Part shown: positions 21,722 through 33,489 of the stretch, piece after piece
Position numbering within the stretch: the stretch's first letter is position 1
How the letters are laid out: each line of letters starts with the position of its first letter
Assembly (NCBI GenBank): GCA_948099385.1
Contig: CANUEZ040000165.1
Coordinates: forward strand, 6,522,501-6,586,500
Direction: 5' to 3'
Source: Fasciola hepatica
Taxonomy: Eukaryota; Platyhelminthes; Trematoda; Plagiorchiida; Fasciolidae
DNA: 64,000 nucleotides
The notes under the pieces: model-generated
The model's input: the letters and a program-made list of their open reading frames with translations, nothing else
Told to the model about the DNA's origin: nothing
Database searches by the model: none
Position numbers and translations under genes: made by a program

Positions 21722-22920
21722 ATGACACGCGTTTCTGCTCCGTGTCTCGCGCCTTATCGCGGAAAACCTGTGGTAAATGGTACAGAGTTCGAGGTGTGCA
21801 AGAGATGGGCCCACCCAAGGTGTTCATGGATAGCAAACAACATCTATGTCCTTTATAAACAGAACCCATGGGCTGAGTGGGTCTGTGCTGCTTGCAAGGA
21901 GGCGGCCAGTCTGGTCTTTAAACTGCATGCCCAAGGGTAGGTCCAAAGTCCACCGAGTGGTGCCTCAGACATATTCTCAAACCATCGCAAATAGGCTGCT
22001 GTGAGTATTTTGCGGAGGTAGTAGCCACACCTGAGAGGGCAGCCATCAGAGCTAGTGGGCCAGTACCGAGAGCTTGCCAGGCGGTCGTTGCCTCAACTCC
22101 TTTGAAGCAGACCGAAGAGAGCCAGTGGACTGAGCAGAAGCCTAGAGGGGCAAGGCAGCCCAAAAAGAAGGTTGACTGTAATATATCGAAGGGTGGGTTA
22201 GCTGGGGTGGACGACCCTGCTCTTCTGGTGTTGGAAAACAAGGTGAAGGATCTGCAACTGAAAATCTTATCGATGGGCATGCTGTCAAGCCACAGGCTCC
22301 TGATCCTAAACCAGGAATCTGAAGCCAGGCAGACATAGACAGGAGTAGGGTTTACGATATACTGCCAGTCGCAGGTGTTCCGTACCCTACTACTCTAAGA
22401 AGGGTGAACAGAGTGGGGACTTGGTAGTCACCACTTGGGAACGAATGCGAACACAATGCGAGACCAATGGTAATGGAGTTTGCAGATGAGGCCATCCGGG
22501 ATAAACTGCTGGCGAGGGTAGCAGTAGTGGCAAACACCTCTGAAGTTAGATACCAAATTGTGCCAGACGAGCATAGAGTAAGTCCTGGTGGTCTAGCTCC
22601 GGGGGTATCCTGGCTGGACCAGCCAGGGCGCTGGTGAGAAACCAGCAAGTTCAGTGGAAAGCCGTACTCGGCTCTCGAACCCCGACCCCGACGGTAGTAA
22701 ATAAGCTGAGTGCGGGGTTGCGAATAGTTGTAATTGAAGACGCGCTGGAGGATGGAAATGGCAGCTCTGCCTGAAGGTGGGGGACAGAGCGACCCCTGCC
22801 AGTCTGGACGTTGTAGCAACCCCTAAAGAGATGGATTGGGGGTCATCTGCAGCTCTGGATCGTCAGCCGGCGTCATGCGCACCGGTGGGGACGACCGAAG
22901 CAAAAAAAATTCATTATCTC
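21722..22920 (+). pseudogene. A4 ORF1, PHD-type, multiply frameshifted
   Basis: It starts with ATG (MTRVSAPCLAP) and retains FEVCKRWAHPRCSW and WVCAACKEAA of the PHD-like finger, but one finger cysteine equivalent is lost (FEVC for CEIC, PYRG for PRCG). After 21940 the frame breaks; the middle (22102-22338, EESQWTEQKPRGARQPKKK) and the RRM-like segment are in other frames. A1 ORF1 at 12477-13730 is the intact reference. Confidence 0.75.
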
Positions 22921-22949
22921 AGGCTTTGCACCTGAGAAACAGGCAGGAG

Positions 22950-25228
22950 TGAATAATGAGAGGAATCTTAATGACGGAGCAAACGCAGTGGAGCTATATA
23001 TTAAGGCATGAAGTACAAGAAACAAATGGGCGGAACTCTCCAAACCAGCCGCCGAGCAGAAAGCGTCAATAGTTGCCGTCACGGAAGAGTGGCTTTCTGA
23101 AGAAAAACGCGTGCCAGGCCTAATAAGTGTTGGTTTTGCAGTCTATAGGTAGGACAGAGAACGATCGCATTGGTGGAGAAGTAGCCGTCCTTATTAGGTC
23201 AGGAACAAACCGCCTCGAGTCCCAGACCAAGATGTGCACTCGCAATGTCCAGTCATGCACCGGTACTATCACCCTTCCAGGCAGAAGGGTTACCGTTGTC
23301 TGTGTCTACAGGGCACCAAGCACAAACCACGAAGAGGACGTATGCTTACCGCGGATTTTAACTGGAATAGTTAAGGACGCACTAAAGACGCTCATAGTGG
23401 GTGACTTCAACCTTCGCACATCGACTGGACGGCTGAGGTCTGCGTCCCGGGATCGGGGGAGTGAACCTACCCAGAATGGCTGCATGCCAATGCGTTACAC
23501 CAGCATATTGGGAAAATTACTAGATATAAGACTGGATGCGTTCCATCCTTGCTCGATCTAGCGATAACGAACTTCCCCAACGACGTGTCTGGACTGCATT
23601 GTTGTACACCTCTGGGCAAGAGCGACCACGTGTGTGTCAAAATAGTCCTATGCATGCGGCAACCCAAGGTGCCTCAAGACTGGTCAGACACTTCGGTAGT
23701 ATGGACATAGATAGACTTCGTAATAGGGCGATGGGTTTGACCTGGGACACGACGGAGTGCTGCTGTCGAGGAGCGCTCGCAGGTCACAAAGGGATCGCTG
23801 ATTGCCCTACAGGAAGAATTCGCGCCCTTGAAACGGAGGAGTGGGGAGGGTAAACTCATGTGGTGGAAGGCTGCAATTGCCAGGGCCATCAGACGTAGAA
23901 ACCACAGCTGGAACCAGCACAAAGCTTCCGGCAGTCGGCTAGCCTGGAACCGCTATACAAAGCCGAGAAACGAGACTGTAATCCTTCTGAGAACTTCCAA
24001 GCGGGAACTTGAGCCCAAATTAACCCGGTGTGTAAGACAACAGCTGAAAAAGTTCTACAGCTATGCACAGTCGGAAGGCTCAACAAAGGATGCCGTAGGT
24101 CTGCTATCCACTGGAGACCACGGTATTGTCATTGATGACTAGGACAAAGCAGACGCCTTAAGGGAAACTTTGATAGTGTACATAGAATGGATAGTGAGGT
24201 GCGAGTAGATCTGGCTCTGGCACATCCTCCTTCTCATTTTAACGAGCTAAACCTCCCAGAGGAAAGCGTGCGTAAGTACCTACAGGAATTAAACAGTCAC
24301 AAGTCAACGGGCCTAGATGGCATTAATCCAGCTATCATCAAGCCGTTGGCGGATATCATAGCTCCATCGGCATGCAGGCTGCACAGGTCCACGTTGGACC
24401 AGAGTAAGCTGCCTCAGGACTAAAACGTCGCGGCAGCCGTGGCAATACATAAGAGTCTATGGGGTCTCGTAGGAACGTTCACGGGCAGGGATATAGGTAC
24501 CGTCCTGGATTGGGCATGCAAATGGGACTTACCTCCAGAGGTTGTAAAAAGCCATTTGTTGTCAAAGACAGCAGAAAGCCTAACTGCCGCTTATGACCAA
24601 GGGCTGTTCACCATAGAAGCAGTCAGTGGGGTGAAAGAACTTGGGGTCATCATGAACAGTGACTACTAGTGGTTGGAGCAGTGCAACGCTGCTGCACAAA
24701 AGGTTTGTGGGGAGCTCTTTAGACTGCGATCAGCTTTGTCTTGCAGGCAGCCGGAGGTATTCGTACCTATTTACATGGCTATAGTGCGACCTCACTGCGA
24801 AGATAGCTTGCAGGCTTGGGCACTATTCTGCAAAATATAAGCTGCCTGCCTTGAGAAAGTCCAACGTCTTACCGCGCGAATGGTTGAAGGGCAGAGGGGT
24901 AAGACGTACGAGTAGACGCCCTGTGATCTGAATCTTTTCTCGTTGGAAGGGGAGAAGTCGAGGGGATCTCATAAAATCGTTCAAGGCAATGAAGAGCTTT
25001 TCAGACCTCAGACAAGACAGTCTACTCCAAGTGGCCGTAGATTCCAGAACAAGGGGACATGATAAAAAGCTGATAAAAGCCCGACTAGGTTGATGGCTAA
25101 GTCGCACTTCTTCAGCAACAGGGTTGTGAACAGTTGGAACGATCTGCCTGGTGGAATGGTAGATCTGCAGACCATCCAATCCTTCAAAGGTGCCTTGGAT
25201 CGCTAGTGGTGCGACATGTTTCCTCGTA
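22950..25228 (+). pseudogene. A4 endonuclease and RT remnants
   Basis: Segments in order: endonuclease N-terminus (VAVTEEWLSEEK in broken frames), GGEVAVLIRSG, VCVYRAPST, VGDFNLRTSTG (23127-23561), SLLDLAITN/GKSDHV in another frame, linker (23828-24142), RT entry (24187-24423), then AIHKS joined to GTFTGRD with the palm missing, and the C-terminal region. It cannot encode active RT. From 23312 on it forms arm 2 of the inverted duplication. Confidence 0.75.
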
Positions 25229-25649
25229 AGGGGTCTATCCCACCTTTCTGAATCAGGTCAAAACGATTGCTTCTTCTCCGTCTGTCCAGCCTCTTCTCTT
25301 CGTTTTCACAGGAGAAAGGTTTTCAAACCGAAACTACGCACTTTGCTACGAATTACTTTTTTTGCTACAGGGTTATTACTCTGTGGAGTGTACTTCCGGA
25401 AGATATTGTTCTCTCACAGAACAAAACTATCTTCAGGAAAAAAGCTAGACCTCCACCTGGGTCTCTCCCAATAATTCCCTGTCAAAAAAACAAAATAGAT
25501 GTCTTTTGCTGCATATATGTTCATGAATGCCGCACCCCCACTCAGCTTAAGGCACTGTCCACAGTGAGACACTGCATGATGTTATGCGTATTTTGTTTTC
25601 GATGCCACCCCGGCCCTCCCCCCGCCTTTTTTCACTCTCAATTCAGCCC
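25229..25649 (+). pseudogene. C-terminal tail and 3' UTR of another LINE
   Basis: The frames around 25267-25460 give SSLFSSFSQEK, FFCYRVITLWSVLPEDIVLS and RKKLDLHLG (one frame change), the end of a CR1-like ORF2. The following bases to about 25649 are non-coding. It lies where A1 would continue its C-terminus and stop, so it is an insertion or recombination partner. Confidence 0.5.
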
Positions 25650-26125
25650 GGTGAATCCGACAGAAGGTCAACGATTTCCTCGAGAACCGGGACAATTGGT
25701 CTTGTATTCACCTCGATCGTTTTGAGAAAGTGACCGTCTTCTGGACACCATTTTGGATCTATTTTCTCTACGATCTTTTCCGACGTTTGACATCGACCTC
25801 ATAGTGTTTTCCGGTTGCGTACTTTTTACCAGACTGACTTTTTCGAGGTTTCCGTAGACCTCGTTTTGAATCACTTTCCCCTTCGGTCGTTCGCCAATTG
25901 TACGCGCTCGTGGTTCGCTTTATGCACAACTGTTGCGTTTCGTTTTCCGTTCAGTGTATCCCTCGTATCGGTACTGTTTTGGTGCCACGATATATAGAAT
26001 GCACCTTGCATCTATAGACCGACTTGCGTCTTCTCTATTCGTCCGATAGAGGGGATAACGTTGGTATTTCGCTGCTAGACCCAATAGGAGACAGGTTCAC
26101 TAGCCGCTCTCGAAATTCTTCTATA
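25650..26125 (+). repeat. Probable 5' LTR of a gypsy (CsRn1-like) element
   Basis: The sequence ends directly before TGGTGAGCCCGAAACC (26127 on), which resembles the tRNA-Trp primer-binding site of CsRn1-type elements, and a gypsy Gag frame starts 148 bases later. A TATA-like GATATATAGAA lies near 25988. The left end is not defined by a visible TG after a target duplication, so 25650 is an estimate. Confidence 0.5.
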
Positions 26126-26272
26126 TTGGTGAGCCCGAAACCTCCAGAACCTGCTGGATTTTTCGCCCGCCCGGTGAGTCTGTGATTTTTCACCTTTTCA
26201 CGTCCCCTTTCTGTTGCACGGTATGTATTTTTTACGATATGTTGTCGCAACGTAACCATGTAAGACGACGAG

Positions 26273-26953
26273 ATGCAGCTCGACACAGATCTCACCTTGT
26301 CTGTGGTTGATTTTAGACCTGCGGCTTTTATCCCACATGATCCTGGGGTTTCGTTTGCAGCCTTACAGCTGCAATTTGAGGCTTTTAGGATTATCGGCCA
26401 ACGCCAACGATTTTTACATGTCTTAGAGGCAATCTCCGGCGATGGTATCGCCACGGTGAGGGATTTAGTATTAAATCCTCCTCTAGGGCAGCCGTACGAT
26501 CTGCCTAAGGCGGCCATACTGCAACATTTCCTTCCCTCTCGGGAGGAACGGTTACGTCGGCTACTTGCCCGGCACCCGATAAGGGGTACAAAACCCAGCC
26601 ACCACCTAGTTCAACTCCGGTCCCTGGCAGGGCCCGCCGATAAGGATTCGGAGATAGTTAAGGAACTGTGGTTGGACTCTTTACCCTTCCATGCTCAGAC
26701 CACCGTAACTGCTCTCCTCGAGGACTAGTCCTTGGAACGAGCAGCCGCCGTGGCTGACACGATTGTCGCACGTGTCGGCAGTGGAGCTAATCCCCTCATC
26801 GCCAAGACACCGCGCAATCTTCGGGGTGTTGACCTGGATGAATCGCCGGGAGGCCTCGGCACTCTCGATCCATCCAGGGCCGCCTGTGCAGGCAGAAACC
26901 AAGGATCTTTTATTGGTCCACTATCTGAATTTGTGATTTCCCACTCATCTTAA
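26273..26953 (+). pseudogene. Gypsy Gag fragment (CsRn1 type)
   Basis: The ATG-led frame has FRIIGQRQRFLHVLEAIS, PYDLPKAAILQHFLPSREERLRRLL, KPSHHLVQLRSLAG and ELWLDSLPFHAQTTVTALLED, the capsid-like Gag of flatworm CsRn1-type gypsy elements. TAG at 26726-26728 is followed in the same frame by SLERAAAVADTI, the normal continuation, so one stop splits it. No zinc knuckle, protease or RT follows; the element breaks off near 26953 into a minus-strand LINE fragment. Confidence 0.75.
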
Positions 26954-27640
26954 AGAGGTGAGCCGGAGCATTACCAAATGTCATGCTTGCACATATGTCA
27001 TCATTTATTGGGAGGCTCCATTATGCTGACCACTTTCGACTGAGTCAATGGCCGACTGCACAGCATTTGCGTCCTTGTCCCAGATTGTGACTTCATCCGC
27101 GTTCATCGAAATGCTAACCGGAACCATATCAGGGGGCCATTGATGTAAATGAGTAATAGGAGAGGACCGAGGACAGAACGATGGGGGCTCCTATATCGGT
27201 GGATGCAAGCTGGGGCCGAGACGTACGCACACGAACCAAGAAGGTTAGGTTTTTAAAAAGCTCTTAATCAGGGAAAGAAGACGACCGGAGATGCCGTACA
27301 TCCTGAGTTTGTACCGAAGCGGAATATGCGGGATGCTGCCGAGAGCTCTGGCGAACTCGATGAATGTGGCATAGGACATCTTGCCATCATCAAAGGCCTG
27401 TTTCAGGCCATCCACAACGATCAGCATATTAGTGAGGCATGACCTGCCAGGAAGGAAGCCATATTGCGCTGGAGACAGTAAACTATTGTCGCACAAGTGT
27501 GTCAAGATTTCGCTCTTTACGACGCGCTGGAAGACTCTGCTAGGAACATTGGTGAGACTTATTGCCATGTACCTTCGGGGAAGGTGTCGATCTCCCCCCA
27601 TAGAAATGCGGACAAGTACACGGTACGAGTTTAAGACCAA
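26954..27640 (-). pseudogene. LINE reverse transcriptase fragment
   Basis: From the right: ISLTNVPSRVFQRVVKSEIL, QYGFLPGRSCLTNML, a degraded motif A (IEFARALGSI in place of LDFSKAFD), YGISGRLLSLIKSFL, then after a frame change SVLGPLLLLIYING. Motif C is not seen. No 5' or 3' end is visible. It differs from families A and B. Confidence 0.7.
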
Positions 27641-27930
27641 CTGTTCCCGGACCTTGTGATTATCTTGTTATCTGTATGTCACCGTTGAACTGGAACATGG
27701 CTCGTCGGATAATGTGATAATGAGAAAGGGATAGTGGGTTAAAAATGCAAATGTTGAAATTATCCTACTCCTGGTTTTGCCGGCATTCTGGAAGATAGAC
27801 CACTGGACAGTGGCAGAGTGAGTTCCACTATACTTATTAACCCAACAAATTCTGATTTGATTATCCATTGGAAGACGGCCGGCGAGATCTTTGGAGCGCT
27901 AGCCGAGCACGGCCTGATAGCGGCCGGGGC
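27641..27930. other. Unassigned 290-base stretch
   Basis: I recognise no gene here. It includes a short minus-strand frame (27668-27868) without known motifs. The right part (GCCAATAGAGCGTCCAGAATTC near 27928) begins to match family A 3' UTR. Confidence 0.4.
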
Positions 27931-29770
27931 CAATAGAGCGTCCAGAATTCTTTCAGTGGTATGCTCAAAGATCCGCCGAAAAAAGTAGCGGAATCGCTTT
28001 TCTCACCATCCAGGCGAGAGGCAGTCACGAATTTACATTAACGTCACGCTTAGTGCTTCATATCTTAGGCACGGGCGCAAGATACTGAAAAGCCTGGAGT
28101 AAACTACAATTCCTTCTTACCCTTCAATGTTCTGCTTCCGTGAATGAATAGTCCCACTTGGCATCCAGCACACTTTAAAGCGCTACACATTTTGCATTAA
28201 ATAATTCTTCCGTTGTTCTATTCCACATTCCCACTACTCTATTGATGAAGAAGTTCACTCTCACATTTAGCCTACAGCATGGCTTCTACCGTTTTGTACT
28301 ATTTCCCCTCAATCTGTGATCTGTGGCCTGTTCAAATCAATCCCCCGCATATATGCCCGACAAGCTCTCCAGAATTTTAAATGCTCCACTGAGGTCTCCT
28401 CTGAGTCTACTTTTCTCGGGCGGGAAGAGTCCAATATCCTACCACTGTTGTTCATATGACTTCCCTCGTTGTCCTTCTACCATCCGGGTGGTTATTCTTC
28501 GGACCTTTTCTAGACAGGCTGCTTCTTTTCTCAAAAAGTTGCCCAAGCTTGCACATGATGTTCCAAAAGTGACCTCACTGCTGCCTTGCGCTTGGGTGTG
28601 AACACTTACAACGATCCACAAGAAAGTGCTGAGGGCCTCCTAAAGAGCTCTGTTGTTGCCTTTTGAGCAGCCAGCTTGCACTGTTCTGCGCACTTGAAGT
28701 CAGCAGCCATTTGGACACTCATGTCTCTTGTTCACCGCGGAGCCTCAACTGTGGACAGTCCATTTCCCCCCATGGCCATTACTCCCACCGAAGCTCTAGT
28801 TAGCAGATGACTCTTGTTTTCGCTTAAGGCCACATCCTGTTTGTTTGCCTCGCTAACTACCTGCGTCATATCCCCGGCTAATTCGTGACCATCTCCTGAC
28901 CCCACAAAATTTACACCGTATGCAAAAATGAAATGCGTTAGCGATAATCCTTCCACTGAATCATTTTTGTGGAGAATAAAATTAGTGGACCCAAACCCGA
29001 CCCTTGAGATACTCCGCCGGTTACTTCGGCTGCTTTTGACCTGCAGGTTCATACTCTAACGTGGTGTGCCCCGTTTACCAGGAAGGCTGATACCCACCTG
29101 TGTATTTTCCCCTCCATCCCAAACTTCTTTAGCTTCTCCGTCAATAGGCGACGGTTGACTGCGTCGGAAGCCTTGCTGAAGTCTAGGCAGAAAACTTCGA
29201 CCGTCCTGCCCTCGTCTCGCTGGTTTATGGCTTCGTCCAGAAATGCCGCAATGTTAGAAGACAAGATTAGTCCTTCAAAAACTCGGGCTGTGCTTTTCAG
29301 AGCAACTCTTAGCTCGGTAGACGTTTACATACGTGTTCCTTTACCAATCGCTTACAGGACGGTAACTCACTTTATCTGACCTTGACCCACCCTTGTGGTA
29401 TCCACAACCGCAACCAATTTTCATTCTAACTGTAATACCCCTGGGCTAAGTGTGGCGAAGTATGGACGGCAGAAATATCCACTGATCATGTCAGCCAATG
29501 TCTCTACGGTGGCTGAAAGCATACCATCACCTCACGCTGGCTTGTGCATGGTAAATCCTTCCAATAATTTCCCTGCCCCTTTCCCCCGATTTACTGGTTG
29601 GGAGGGAAAGGAGCAACCACATACGTTTCGGTTGAAGTTTGTAGTCCCTCACCAGCTCTACATACACCCTCGAAGCATCGGCCTTAAGCAACTGCTTTGC
29701 CCTAATCGTAATTTTTTTATTTCACCCTCACCCCTCAAGACCAGAGGTCCCACCCCATTCCTAGGCGAGG
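27931..29770 (-). pseudogene. Degraded family A LINE copy A5
   Basis: Scattered minus-strand frames keep family A order: RT upstream region and TSTELRVALKST (29280-29340), FLDEAINQRDEGRTVEVFCLDFSKASDAVNRRLL (29049-29264, motif A Asp kept), a palm/thumb piece with HFIFAYGVNFVG where FADD should be (28732-29052), and AACLEKVRRITTRMVEGQRGKSYEQ (28439-28621). The 3' UTR covers about 27931-28320. The catalytic FADD is lost. Confidence 0.75.
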
Positions 29771-30435
29771 CCTTTTAGTCAAACTATCTATTGTACTTTT
29801 CTGGGTTTTTTTACGCTCCCTGGCCAGTGTCAGTTTAAAAGTTTTCTTTGGTCCCCGTTGGAATTTCATGGCCGAGTCTTTATACTCTTTGTGCCGTACC
29901 CAGGCTCCCTCGCTACCTGTGGCGTTGAGGCTCTGCCAGCTTTGGCCCTACTTTTGCTCGCTCGTCGCAGTTCATTGGAATGATCTGAAATACCTCAATG
30001 GTTCAGGTCAGGTCAGGTCACCGGATTCCATGCTCGAGCCAATAATGCAGCCCACTTTCTTGCACCAGTGAGCGTTGAGATGAAGCCCTTCGGGTTATGG
30101 GTTCTGTGTTTTGCGTGAAACTTCTTTTGTTTAATCCGTTGACGAAACAGGGTTCAGGCTCAGTTTGCTGTCGGGAGAGTGTGGGGCGGTCCCAAGGCTA
30201 AGAAATGGGTCCTTTACCGAGTCAGGCTCCCTCCAGGAGTGCTAAAATTCCGTTGGTGCCTAGACAACGCTTTAGCAGTGGTACTTTGAGGGATAAGGAG
30301 AATAAGGTGGGGGATGCTGGAGATGCGGTGGTGGCGAAAGTCAAGGAGAGACATAATACTGATGGATAGTGGCGTCAGAAGAGGGAAGGGTGCTGCGTCC
30401 AGTAATGCCACTAAATGGTGTAGGTTTAAGTGCAC
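29771..30435. other. Unassigned stretch with a GGTCA mini-repeat
   Basis: No gene was recognised in these 665 bases. GGTTCAGGTCAGGTCAGGTCA at about 30000-30020 is a short tandem of a five-base unit, similar in style to the LINE tails in the window, and might mark a LINE 3' end. Confidence 0.35.
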
Positions 30436-30660
30436 TCAGGGAACACACCAAGCCGGAGAAAGCCTAACCCCGCTTTGAAGCCTGCAACCGGCGTGGAAGA
30501 TACCATCCTAGCCGGAGGTGCTTTCCATGGGTTGACAACGCGGCAAGCAAAGAAATGTTCCCTTAGTTTTATTGCTTGCCGCTCGACGAGCTTAAACTCT
30601 CGTCCCCTGAGTAATAAATCCCGTGTCAGTACTTTTCACAGAGAAGAGGTTTAGCGTCAA
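30436..30660 (-). pseudogene. LINE ORF2 C-terminal remnant
   Basis: Read on the minus strand the stretch gives LREHFFACRVVNPWKAPPARMV and STPVAGFKAG, matching the conserved FFxxRVxxxWNxLP end of CR1-like ORF2. Nothing upstream of it on that strand is clearly RT. Confidence 0.55.
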
Positions 30661-31620
30661 TAACCACTATATGTTTGTTTTGTCCCTGAGTCCCGGTAGC
30701 AGACTGGTGAAATGTCCTTCCTTTTTCTCAGGAAGAGCAGTGTCCCGCACAGGAGCTGGGGCACAAGCTTGGAAACAATACTGCAGGGGTGGCCTTTATA
30801 GTTCTGTGCAGAAAGGCAACAACACGGAAGCTTCTGTGGAAGCTACGGTGCGCAACAGTTGGCGGAGCACCCAGTGCCCCTTAGCCGCGGCAGCCAGACA
30901 CTGCGGAGATGGCTGGTGGTGGTCTTCCCTCATGGGTCTAAAGTCAGTGATGAATGTGAACTTGGTAATTGCTCGTTTTGGAAGGCCTTGGTTATTGCCC
31001 TCGAAATGCGTAAAATAAAGACTTCTATTTGTAAAACCATAACTCGGGAGATAAAACTAGGCATCGTAGAGCGTAATTTTGGAAAAAGTGACTGAAATTA
31101 GCGAAGCTTATCACGTAATTTAGGCGGTTAGCAAGAACCCATCAAAAGACTTTCAGAAACCCTCAAGAAACCGGTCAGAACCCACTCGGAATCCTCTCAA
31201 AAACCAATCAGCTTGGGGGCAAAGACCGCTGAAAAACTAGCCACAAACCGATTGGTTGCTAGGTGTTTTGCTACTGAAGCAAGAATGAGGGCGACAGTGT
31301 GCTAAGAAGGGCAAAAACGTCTACTCAACCGCTCGCTTGGTCATCAAAGACCGGACTGTAACCAAGGACAGATATTTCTCTGCCGTATTCGTCCAGTGAG
31401 TCACTTGTCAGTGGCGGCAAGAATGTGAGTCTTCTCATCGGCTATCAACAGTCCCATTTCCAAAATCTCATTTTGAATGCTGAGGCAGTTAGTGAGGGAC
31501 ATAATAACGGCCGTTATTGAGATATCAGAGAAACAGTAGATTAAGGATCTGGTGGAAAAGGAAAGAAGTACAAAAAATAGACAACCAGAATGCCGCCCAC
31601 TGGTGCATCGTGGTCTAGTT
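30661..31620. other. Unassigned 960-base stretch
   Basis: I see no gene. It contains a degenerate run of AGAAACC/CTCA-type units at about 31128-31212 and the 16-base palindrome AATAACGGCCGTTATT near 31503-31518. A plus-strand frame at 30623-31018 has no recognisable motif. Confidence 0.35.
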
Positions 31621-31623
31621 TAA

Positions 31624-32455
31624 TTCAGTTCAGTGCAGGACAGGTAGTGACGACAGCCATAGAGCGTCCAGAATTCTTTCGATGGTATGCACACTAGTTA
31701 TATTCCCACCACTGCACGGTGTATTTCGTCGAATCCCCGCCAAAAATAAAAAGGAAACGTAAAACCTCACCGTACATCAGCTGCGAGAGACATCGTGCAT
31801 GGCGTGCGCTCACTGAGACAGCGTGCAAAAAAACAAAAACGTCAATTACAATACACCCCGGACGGACCACAGTGCTGCCCTCCATTCATCCAGTGAACAC
31901 ACATCCCACTATCAAGAAATATCTGGCATTACTTACGATCCGGGGCGCCCTTGAAGGACTGGAGGTATGCAGGTTTATCATTTTACCAGTTGGATAGTTT
32001 CATCTGTTCACTACTGTACTGCCAAAGCAGTGCGACCTAGAAGTCATCCCAGCTAGAGCTTTTGTCAACTTCTTGTGTCCTCCTGTCCTGGAACCTAAAG
32101 CCACTTGGAATGGACTGTCCGGCTTTAGGCCAGAAAAACCTCCTATCAACTTGAACTTTTCTGTGGGATCCCCTGGACGGCTTCTCCTTTCTTACTAGGA
32201 AAAATCATGTAACAGAATATCTGTGTATATATCTTGCCCCTCTGCCCTTCAACCACTTGCATAGCGAGAAGCCGAACTTTCTCTAAGCAGGCGGCGTCAT
32301 TTTCGTAGAAGGATGAAGAAGCATGCAAGCTTCCTTCTAAATGTGGTCCTGCTGTAGGCATGTAAATGGGTACCAATGTTTCCGGCCGCAGGCAAAACGA
32401 TGCAGAGCTCACCGACAGCCTTTCGTTCAGCGGCGTTGCACTGGTCCGACCATTA
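31624..32455 (-). pseudogene. Family A LINE copy A6, 3' end
   Basis: The TTCAG tail (31624-31633), 3' UTR and about 90 codons of the C-terminal region (LRPETLVPIYMP, AACLEKVRLLAMQVVEGQRGK) are recognisable on the minus strand. It stops at about 32455, inside what would be the AAQKVRGELFRL region, where a BEL-type 3' region begins. Confidence 0.7.
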
Positions 32456-33310
32456 AGTCGATACTGATGTGATCACCGTTGTGATTTTCTTACACACCCA
32501 AATACACCATCACTCACACTCATCATCATCGTTCCATACTTCCATCAAGACAGGACGTGGCTTAAACAATCCTCGTTTCGCCATCGACATCAGCCAAGAC
32601 GATTATATATGTGATAACCATTGTGATTTTTTCACACACACACACACACAAACGTATTCATTCGTGACTGTCCCCTCGATGACATTAAATGGGTTTGAGA
32701 CCTACAAACCTCTTGAGCCTGCAGCCGAGAAGCAGCTCCCACGGGCAGTGCGGAATAATATCTCGCCGGCTTGGCCAACGGATAACTTGCGATCGCGCGT
32801 ATGCGGGCAGATTGCGGACGTCAGCAGCAGTAGTGATGAGCACTGACAACAGGATCCAAGTAGGTAGGGGAATCGGTACCACTATTCCATACCTCAGGCT
32901 CTGCCAGTATCGAAAGGATTTTGATAGGCGGTGTAACGATCGGTTGTAGAAAATCCTACAAAGACAACGTAATCTCGTGATCTCGTGAAATTGCTCTCTT
33001 ACATAAGCTATTTGCGTGTTCCGTGCAACATTTGTTTCTATGATCCAACCTTAGTTTGTTTGCGCCCTACACTCTACTTTGTCACTTTCCATCTTGCATA
33101 TGCGTGAGGCACGTGTTTGTCTCTCGCACACCGCAAAATTGGTGCTCGTTTTTTGGGTCTACGTGATGGCAACTTTGAGGATTGTATGTGTTTCATGTCA
33201 CTGTTCTTTCCAAAATCCAGCACCGTAGAATTTACGGATCAGTCTCTTTTTGATTTCCGGATTCATTTCTAATTTGGCTACATATAGCTCAAAGCGTATT
33301 TACTATTACA
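32456..33310 (+). mobile_element. Second, diverged BEL element: 3' region and LTR
   Basis: The segment has a CA tract (32632-32651), a polypurine-like AAAGGATTTTGATAGGCGG and a 379-base LTR. All are homologous in order to 11360-12099, at clearly lower identity. No coding region or 5' LTR is present, so this is a truncated 3' end or a solo LTR with some internal sequence. Confidence 0.8.
32932..33310 (+). repeat. Diverged BEL LTR
   Basis: It begins TGTAACGATCGG and ends TACTATTACA, aligned with TGTAACAGCCGG...GTTCGTAACA of the intact element; shared blocks include TTTGTTTGCGCCCTACACTC versus the same region of 5412-5788. Age is clearly greater than the element at 5412. Confidence 0.8.
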
Positions 33311-33489
33311 CTCGGCTGTACAAAAGATCACAAAGTGGTGATTGCCCTTTGGGATTCCATCTCGCGGACGAAATAATGGCTAGGGAAACTAAAAGCCGTT
33401 GGCGAGTCATAACTAAGGCAGCCTCATTCAAAAGAATCAGATTATTACCGGATACAACTCCCTTCGAAGAAGGGTGTTTCCATCACTAA
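33311..33489 (+). pseudogene. Family B LINE ORF1 fragment
   Basis: The frame after the LTR reads CPLGFHLADEIMARETKSRW and ITKAASFKRIRLLPDTTPFE, aligning with CPLLFQFREENIATEFIRKR and IAKATPFKSIKIVADKTPLQ of the B1 ORF1 RRM-like domain. Only about 50 residues remain. It abuts the LTR directly, suggesting the BEL element inserted in, or recombined with, a family B copy. Confidence 0.65.

Larger units (their letters stand above)
20959..25228 (+). mobile_element. Family A LINE copy A4 (plus strand, RT palm deleted)
   Basis: The plus-strand copy reads 5' UTR (about 20959-21721), PHD-type ORF1, endonuclease, linker and RT remnants, running without a break from the loop into arm 2 at 23312. Homology to the A1 C-terminus stops near 25228, where another LINE tail begins. 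Numerous frameshifts show it is an old copy. The 5' UTR from 20959 to about 21400 has no counterpart in A1, so either A1 is 5'-truncated or this part is foreign. Confidence 0.75.
23312..26125 (+). repeat. Inverted duplication, arm 2
   Basis: Mate of 18145-20958. The arms are separated by 2353 bases (20959-23311) containing the 5' UTR, ORF1 and endonuclease N-terminus of A4. Arm 2 is continuous with its surroundings on both sides (LINE frame at 23312, gypsy internal sequence after 26125), consistent with being the donor. Confidence 0.92.

Noticed and set aside
31503..31518. Perfect palindrome AATAACGGCCGTTATT
   Set aside because: Isolated 16-base palindrome with no partner sites or gene nearby; could be chance.
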